A stretch of DNA of 10,420 nucleotides. Source: Phycisphaerae bacterium. Lineage in GTDB: Bacteria > Planctomycetota > Phycisphaerae > JAAYCJ01. The position numbers were made by a program, and so were the translations under genes. The stretch lies in contig JAAZAW010000277.1 in the NCBI GenBank assembly GCA_012514125.1, positions 1 through 10,420 of the forward strand, written 5' to 3'. Below, in pieces: positions 6,818 to 10,420 of this stretch. Each line of letters starts with the position of its first letter. Within the stretch, counting starts at the first letter, position 1. Under the pieces are notes generated by a model. It ran no database searches, was not told where the DNA came from, and saw nothing but the letters and a program-made list of their open reading frames with translations.

Positions 6818-8488
6818 ATGGAGAACCTTCAGGAACACGAGTTGATCCGCAGCGCCTTGCCCGGGGCGATGGATCATGGTCGCGGCATGGTGACTTTTGC
6901 CATTTATGTCCCCGGAAAACAAAGCGTTCATCTGGCCGGCAATTTCAACCATTGGGATCGGCAGCAGGACCCTATGGTCGATCGGGGCGGAGGATTCTGG
7001 GTAACCTGGAAGGAATTGCCTCCGGGTCGTTACACGTATTATTTTGTGATCGATGAAAATCTGGTCGTCTGCGATCCTTACTCGCAGGAAGTCGAACCTT
7101 TAAAGGAAGGTGAGGGATTGTGTTCGGCGGTGGAAGTCGGCGGTGAGGAATTTATCTGGCGGCACGACGACTGGCAGCGCCCGGCCCTTCGGGACCTGAT
7201 GATCTACGAGATCAATATCGGCGATTTTACCCCGGAAGGGAATTTTCAGGGTGTTTTCGAAAAATTAGATTACCTGGGCGATATGGGCATTAACGCTATC
7301 GAGTTCATGCCGGTTTATGAATGTGCCCCCGGCGATTATTGGGGATATCAGCCGATGTTTTTCCTGGCTCCGCGCCGAAGATTCGGAGGACCGGCGGATT
7401 TCAAACGATTGGTTGACAAAGCCCATGACCGGGGTCTGGCGGTTATTCTGGATATCGTTCTGGCCCATACCGCGCATCAACATCCTCTGAATCAACTGTA
7501 TTCCTATGATCAAAGTCCATGGTATGGCGAACCGATCGGAGAAAAAAATATCTTCGGCCTGCCTACCTTCGATTACCGAAAGACCGCCACAAATGGTTTC
7601 GCGCGGGATATCCAATTTTTCTGGCTTAAGGAATTTCATGTCGACGGCTTTCGGTATGATTATCTGCCGGCCATCGGAAGCGAACATTCGGACCTGGGCA
7701 TGCCGTACCTGATCCGTACCGCCCGTGAAATTCGACCGGAGGTCTTTTTGCTCGGTGAGTGTCTCCCGGAAAATCCGGATCTGGTACGTCATTTTGATCT
7801 CAGCGGGGTATGGCATGGCCGATTTGATCGAGGGATAGAGTGCCTGCTCGGGGAAGAGGATATCACCCCTTATCGGTGGGATGATTTTGAGGCGGCGGTG
7901 GAATTTCTGGACTCTTCAAAACAGGATTATCGTACCGCGGATTTTATGATTAACTACTTTGAGAACCATGATAAGGACCGCATGGCGGAACTGTTGCGGG
8001 ATAAAGGTTTTTCTACCGAGATCCTTTATCGAAAACTTGCCCTCGGCGCGACGATACTGTTAACCGCACCCGGCGAACCGATGTTGTATCACGGCCAGGA
8101 GTGGGGCGAAGCCACAAAAATGGACCTGAACCCCAACCCCTTGCATTGGGAGATTCTGGACTCCGAGCAGGGGCGGTTACTGTATACTCATTATAAAGCC
8201 CTCTGCCGTTTGCGGCGGGCTCACACCGCTTTACGATCTGAAAATTTCGCCTTCGCCGCGATTTACCCTGAACACAAATCCGTTGTCATCCATCGGTGGT
8301 ACGGTGAAATGGACCAACTCGTCATGGCTGTCAATTTTTCTTCATCGGCCCGGGAGTTTAACGTTCCCTTCCGTCGGACTGGAAAGTGGACGGACTATTT
8401 TTCGCGCGAACAACTGGCGGTTAAGGATAACCCCGATCTGAAACTTGAACCGTATTCCGCCAGAATATTTATCCTGGGCGCCGATTAA
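6818..8488 (+). CDS. CBM48 + GH13 alpha-amylase-family enzyme, specificity unknown
   Basis: This 556-residue protein has no signal peptide. Residues about 22-95 form a CBM48/E-set domain (GNFNHWDRQQDPM, RYTYYFVIDE) like that of branching enzymes. The GH13 barrel follows with nucleophile D281 (GFRYDYLP), acid/base E314 (LLGECLPEN) and D385 (FENHDKDRM), so the catalytic triad is complete. Region I reads DIVLAHT (212-218): the usual Asn of D-x-V-x-N-H is Ala216. Branching enzymes also lack this Asn (commonly Gly or Ser). Residues 128-217 align without gaps to TreZ 96-185, with about half the positions identical by my eye count, including IYE, FTP and GLAVILD. It could be a diverged TreZ relative, a small branching enzyme or an alpha-glucan hydrolase; the sequence does not decide. 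It starts 2 bases after the treZ stop, with AAGGGGAA (6803-6810) as ribosome-binding site, so it belongs to the operon. I see no terminator after it. Confidence 0.87.
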   Translation: MENLQEHELIRSALPGAMDHGRGMVTFAIYVPGKQSVHLAGNFNHWDRQQDPMVDRGGGFWVTWKELPPGRYTYYFVIDENLVVCDPYSQEVEPLKEGEGLCSAVEVGGEEFIWRHDDWQRPALRDLMIYEINIGDFTPEGNFQGVFEKLDYLGDMGINAIEFMPVYECAPGDYWGYQPMFFLAPRRRFGGPADFKRLVDKAHDRGLAVILDIVLAHTAHQHPLNQLYSYDQSPWYGEPIGEKNIFGLPTFDYRKTATNGFARDIQFFWLKEFHVDGFRYDYLPAIGSEHSDLGMPYLIRTAREIRPEVFLLGECLPENPDLVRHFDLSGVWHGRFDRGIECLLGEEDITPYRWDDFEAAVEFLDSSKQDYRTADFMINYFENHDKDRMAELLRDKGFSTEILYRKLALGATILLTAPGEPMLYHGQEWGEATKMDLNPNPLHWEILDSEQGRLLYTHYKALCRLRRAHTALRSENFAFAAIYPEHKSVVIHRWYGEMDQLVMAVNFSSSAREFNVPFRRTGKWTDYFSREQLAVKDNPDLKLEPYSARIFILGAD

Positions 8489-8528
8489 TCGCCAAACAAA
8501 GAATATTCAAAAAAAGCAGTCAATGCGG

Positions 8529-9509
8529 TCATGGCCGGATCAGCGTTTCCTGTGCTTTCATTGCCGGTAAGACATAGCGTCCGAAATCCTCGATAAATTC
8601 TTCCTGATGCCGATTTACATTAAAAAGATACACCTCCGAAAAACCCAGTTCGGCATAGGTCCTTAGTAACTCGATAAAACGCTGCGGGTCCGATTCGACC
8701 AGAAAGGCGTTTTCCACATCCTCCATTCGAACGAATTGCGAGGCCGAATCGAATTGTTCCGGCGAACGAAGATCGTGAAGAATCCGGCTTTCGAAAAGCA
8801 CCGGCCCCCATTGTTCCAAAGCCTCTTGTTTCGCGGTTTGAATATCCCGGCTATAGGAAAGCGCAACCTGAATATGGATGGGCTTGCCTTCACCGCCGCC
8901 CTCTCGAAAGGCCTGGGCTACTTCCCTGACCTTTTCCGGACGACCGCCGGTCGTCATCAACCCATCCGCCCAGCCGCCGATCCACCGGGCCGTTTCGGCG
9001 GTGATCGCCGCTCCGAACAGTTTGGGCGGAATCGTCGGTCGGCTGTACAGGCGGGCCTGTTGAACCTTCACCCAACCCCGATGGTTCACCGTTCGGCCTG
9101 CCCACAAATCCCGCATAATCTCGACGCATTCCAATAATCGATCATGCCGCTCCGACTTTGACGGCCAGCGTTCGCCCGTAATTCCTTCGTTCAATAATTC
9201 ACCGCTTCCTGCCGCCAGCCAAAACCGTCCCGGAAACATCTGTGCCAGTGTTGCCGAGGCCTGGGCCAGGATGGCAGGATGATATCGCTGTCCCGGAACG
9301 GTGACCACGCCGAATTCGACGGTGGTCGCCTGAAGCGCTGCGCCCAGCCAGGACCAGGCAAATCCGCTCTGACCCTGATGGTGACTCCAGGGATGAAAAT
9401 GATCCGATGAACTGACGGCTTCAAACCCCGCCGCTTGTGCCCTCCTGGCATAGTCAAGCAATACCTCCGGCGCGTATTGCTCATGCGATGCATGATACCC
9501 CACTTTCAT
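8529..9509 (-). CDS. LLM-class flavin-dependent oxidoreductase, FGD-like
   Basis: This 326-residue cytoplasmic TIM-barrel protein belongs to the bacterial luciferase-like (LLM) family. It resembles F420-dependent glucose-6-phosphate dehydrogenase (FGD) and the related group predicted to use FMN rather than F420 (TIGR03885-type). Visible motifs are SSSDHFHPW (33-41), VTVPGQRYHPA (69-79), GSGELLNEGITGERWP (101-116), RLLECVEIMRDLWAG (124-138) and a C-terminal FIEDFGRYVLPAM. H37, W41 and E104 fall where FGD has its active-site His40, Trp44 and Glu109. Length is normal. The ATG at 9509 has an excellent ribosome-binding site (GGGAGGAG, complement of 9512-9519). It converges on the GH13 gene with a 40-base gap. 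A T7 tract (complement of 8509-8515) follows the stop, but only a very weak stem precedes it. The substrate is unknown, and no F420 genes are in the window to settle the cofactor. Confidence 0.9.
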   Translation of the reverse strand: MKVGYHASHEQYAPEVLLDYARRAQAAGFEAVSSSDHFHPWSHHQGQSGFAWSWLGAALQATTVEFGVVTVPGQRYHPAILAQASATLAQMFPGRFWLAAGSGELLNEGITGERWPSKSERHDRLLECVEIMRDLWAGRTVNHRGWVKVQQARLYSRPTIPPKLFGAAITAETARWIGGWADGLMTTGGRPEKVREVAQAFREGGGEGKPIHIQVALSYSRDIQTAKQEALEQWGPVLFESRILHDLRSPEQFDSASQFVRMEDVENAFLVESDPQRFIELLRTYAELGFSEVYLFNVNRHQEEFIEDFGRYVLPAMKAQETLIRP

Positions 9510-9580
9510 AACTCCTCCCGTTTTGATAATCCGGTGGTTGATATTATCCCATGCGGAAAAGTTTTTCTTGTATAGTTTCG

Positions 9581-9586
9581 ATTATA
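9581..9586 (-). promoter_or_regulatory. Candidate -10 box for the LLM oxidoreductase gene
   Basis: The minus strand reads TATAAT, a perfect sigma70 -10 hexamer, 71 bases before the ATG at 9509. No good -35 hexamer lies 16-18 bases upstream (the 17-base position reads ATGCAA), and there is no extended TG. Between it and the ribosome-binding site lies a 6-bp inverted repeat, GATAAT (9525-9530) with ATTATC (9543-9548), which could be an operator or leader hairpin. The match may be chance in this AT-rich gap. Confidence 0.35.
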
Positions 9587-9761
9587 CTCGCCTGAAATTG
9601 CGGTTGCATTGAAATTTTAAAAGGATGGAGCAGACTCGCGGATCGAATTTGAATCAAAAAGATAGGGTCTGATTAGAATCGTATTGCTTCGCCCCTTCGA
9701 CTTTCCTCGGGTCCAAAACGATGACACGATTCCATCAAAAGCGCGTATTACAGGATTGTAA

Positions 9762-9851
9762 CGGAGAGGCAGGGATTCGAACCCTGGGAGGGCGGTTTAG
9801 GCCCTCAACGGTTTTCGAAACCGTCCCGATCGGCCACTCCGGCACCTCTCC
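9762..9851 (-). tRNA. tRNA-Ser (anticodon CGA)
   Basis: The reverse complement folds as a complete 90-base class II tRNA. The acceptor stem GGAGAGG (9845-9851) pairs with CCTCTCC (9763-9769), and discriminator G is at 9762. The D arm has stem CCG/CGG, and the anticodon stem ACGGT/ACCGT holds loop TTCGAAA (9813-9819), giving anticodon CGA (9815-9817), which reads UCG. A long variable arm (GAGGG...CCCTC) and a T arm CAGGG-TTCGAAT-CCCTG follow. The long variable arm and G73 are serine identity features. CCA is not encoded (TTA follows), so it must be added enzymatically. No convincing promoter or terminator was seen; a 5-bp stem TTACA/TGTAA lies immediately downstream on the minus strand. Confidence 0.96.
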
Positions 9852-10093
9852 AATCTGAATGTTCGTCACGTCTATCTGACTGTATTTGTTGATTTGGGCG
9901 TTTCGATAACCTTGACGGCAACCCCATGACCGATGGAGGTTCCAATCAGAGCTAATCCAAAACAACAACGCGTCAAAAATTCCCCCTTACTTTACATCCA
10001 ACCGGCCCATATTGCAAGAAGATCAAAGGCAAACTCGATTATTTTGGATCAGATAAAGCAAATTCGCTGTGAAGTTAAAGAAAGCTCAACAGG

Positions 10094-10156
10094 AATACGG
10101 GCGACGGGAGTACGAAGTACGGCTACTGGCTGCGGGCTATAGGCTACAGGTAGAGA
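10094..10156 (+). repeat. Degenerate heptanucleotide tandem array (GCTACAG type)
   Basis: Nine consecutive 7-base units can be written without a gap: AATACGG, GCGACGG, GAGTACG, AAGTACG, GCTACTG, GCTGCGG, GCTATAG, GCTACAG, GTAGAGA. The first eight all end in G, and the middle ones drift from GAGTACG towards GCTACAG. The constant 7-base period shifts the reading frame at every unit, which argues against coding. It resembles the short tandem heptamer repeats scattered in intergenic DNA of many bacteria, notably cyanobacterial STRR sequences. Function is unknown. Confidence 0.75.
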
Positions 10157-10216
10157 AAAAATCTCCATCGACTCAACGCGAATCGATCGGCCTGAGGGTT
10201 CGAAGAAGAGAGTTGG

Positions 10217-10238
10217 AAGTTAAAACTATATTTAACTT
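10217..10238. repeat. AT-rich 8-bp hairpin between the heptamer arrays
   Basis: AAGTTAAA (10217-10224) and TTTAACTT (10231-10238) are perfect reverse complements around a 6-base loop, ACTATA. The hairpin lies in the AT-rich interval between the two heptamer arrays. It has no GC base pairs beyond one, so it would be weak as a terminator. It could be part of the same repeat element. Confidence 0.5.
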
Positions 10239-10250
10239 AAATCACTTAAA

Positions 10251-10306
10251 CTGTAGCCTTCGACCCAACCCCCAAAGCCTAAAGCCCGAAGCCCAAAGCC
10301 CGCCCG
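10251..10306 (-). repeat. Second heptanucleotide array, opposite orientation
   Basis: Eight 7-base units run without a gap: CTGTAGC, CTTCGAC, CCAACCC, CCAAAGC, CTAAAGC, CCGAAGC, CCAAAGC, CCGCCCG. All begin with C and most end in AAGC or AGC. Read on the minus strand they become GCTTTGG/GCTACAG-type units, matching the array at 10094-10156. The first unit forms a perfect 9-bp inverted repeat with that array: AGGCTACAG (10141-10149) against CTGTAGCCT (10251-10259). The two arrays therefore face each other across about 95 bases. Confidence 0.72.
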
Positions 10307-10420
10307 GGTGGCCGAATGTACATTTTCGGAAAAATAAGCAATCCCAAAAACCATAAACGCTTTATTTGAATGAAGATAAGAACGAAAAATATTTTTATTT
10401 TTGTCGATTTGACCTGGACA

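Larger units (their letters stand above)
9852..10420. other. Gene-free spacer with repeats
   Basis: No supported gene lies in these 569 bases. Bases 9852-10093 show no feature I can name. Bases 10094-10306 hold two heptanucleotide arrays around an AT-rich hairpin, listed separately. Bases 10307-10420 are AT-rich, with a 5-bp stem CCGAA/TTCGG (10312-10329) and an all-A/T stem AAAAATA/TATTTTT (10385-10402). A TTGACC at 10409-10414 could be a -35 box for a gene beyond the edge, but its -10 would be outside the window. Open frames crossing the arrays (for example 10069-10356, plus) translate the repeats and have no upstream ribosome-binding site or family resemblance. Confidence 0.6.

Noticed and set aside
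8489..8528. Bidirectional terminator between the convergent genes
   Set aside because: Only an A7/T7 tract and a 3-bp stem are present; there is no stable hairpin.
9676..9732. 7-bp inverted repeat GAATCGT / ACGATTC below the tRNA gene
   Set aside because: The arms are short and 43 bases apart with no T-run, and no second copy was seen. Chance is likely.
9673..9735. 20-codon minus-strand frame starting ATGGAATCG
   Set aside because: It is very short, without a ribosome-binding site or recognisable pattern.
9762..9851. tRNA-Ser 3' end as an integration (att) site
   Set aside because: No direct repeat of the tRNA 3' end and no integrase were seen in the window.
9735..9968. 77-codon minus-strand open frame
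   Set aside because: It runs through the tRNA-Ser gene; the PEWPIGTV...RIPASP pattern is the well-known spurious translation of tRNA-Ser.
9933..10142. 69-codon plus-strand open frame
   Set aside because: It overlaps the first heptamer array, has no ribosome-binding site and resembles no family.
10069..10356. 95-codon plus-strand open frame across the heptamer arrays
   Set aside because: The sequence is the translation of 7-base repeats, which shift frame at each unit. There is no ribosome-binding site and no recognisable domain.

Overview
The window is bacterial: genes are closely packed and overlapping, Shine-Dalgarno sequences precede several starts, and there is a bacterial-type tRNA-Ser. 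Coding GC is moderate, by eye a little above 50%. The phylum cannot be fixed from this sequence. The pathway, the CCA-less tRNA gene and the heptanucleotide-repeat spacer fit a free-living Gram-negative-type or candidate-phylum bacterium, but that is inference.

Layout. Bases 1-82 are the last 26 codons of a gene entering from the left, probably a right-handed beta-helix protein, closed by a strong terminator (116-155). After a 170-base leader comes a four-gene plus-strand operon (328-8488): a GlgX/TreX debranching enzyme, TreY, TreZ, and a fourth CBM48+GH13 enzyme that I cannot place in a known subfamily. The first three genes overlap by 11 and 8 bases, and the fourth starts 2 bases after the treZ stop. 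A convergent minus-strand gene (8529-9509) encodes a flavin-dependent LLM-class oxidoreductase resembling F420-dependent glucose-6-phosphate dehydrogenase. Then come a minus-strand tRNA-Ser(CGA) (9762-9851) and about 570 bases without a gene. That stretch holds two degenerate heptanucleotide arrays in opposite orientation around an AT-rich hairpin.

How the genes work together. TreX cuts alpha-1,6 branches of glycogen or another alpha-glucan to release linear maltooligosaccharides. TreY converts their reducing end to an alpha,alpha-1,1 linkage (maltooligosyltrehalose). TreZ then releases free trehalose, leaving a shortened chain for another round. This is the complete TreX-TreY-TreZ route, used elsewhere for osmoprotection and storage. 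The fourth GH13 enzyme is most like TreZ in its first barrel half but has altered motifs, so it may trim, branch or otherwise remodel the same substrates. It is the least explained part of the window and the best candidate for new biology, though nothing here amounts to a wholly new system.
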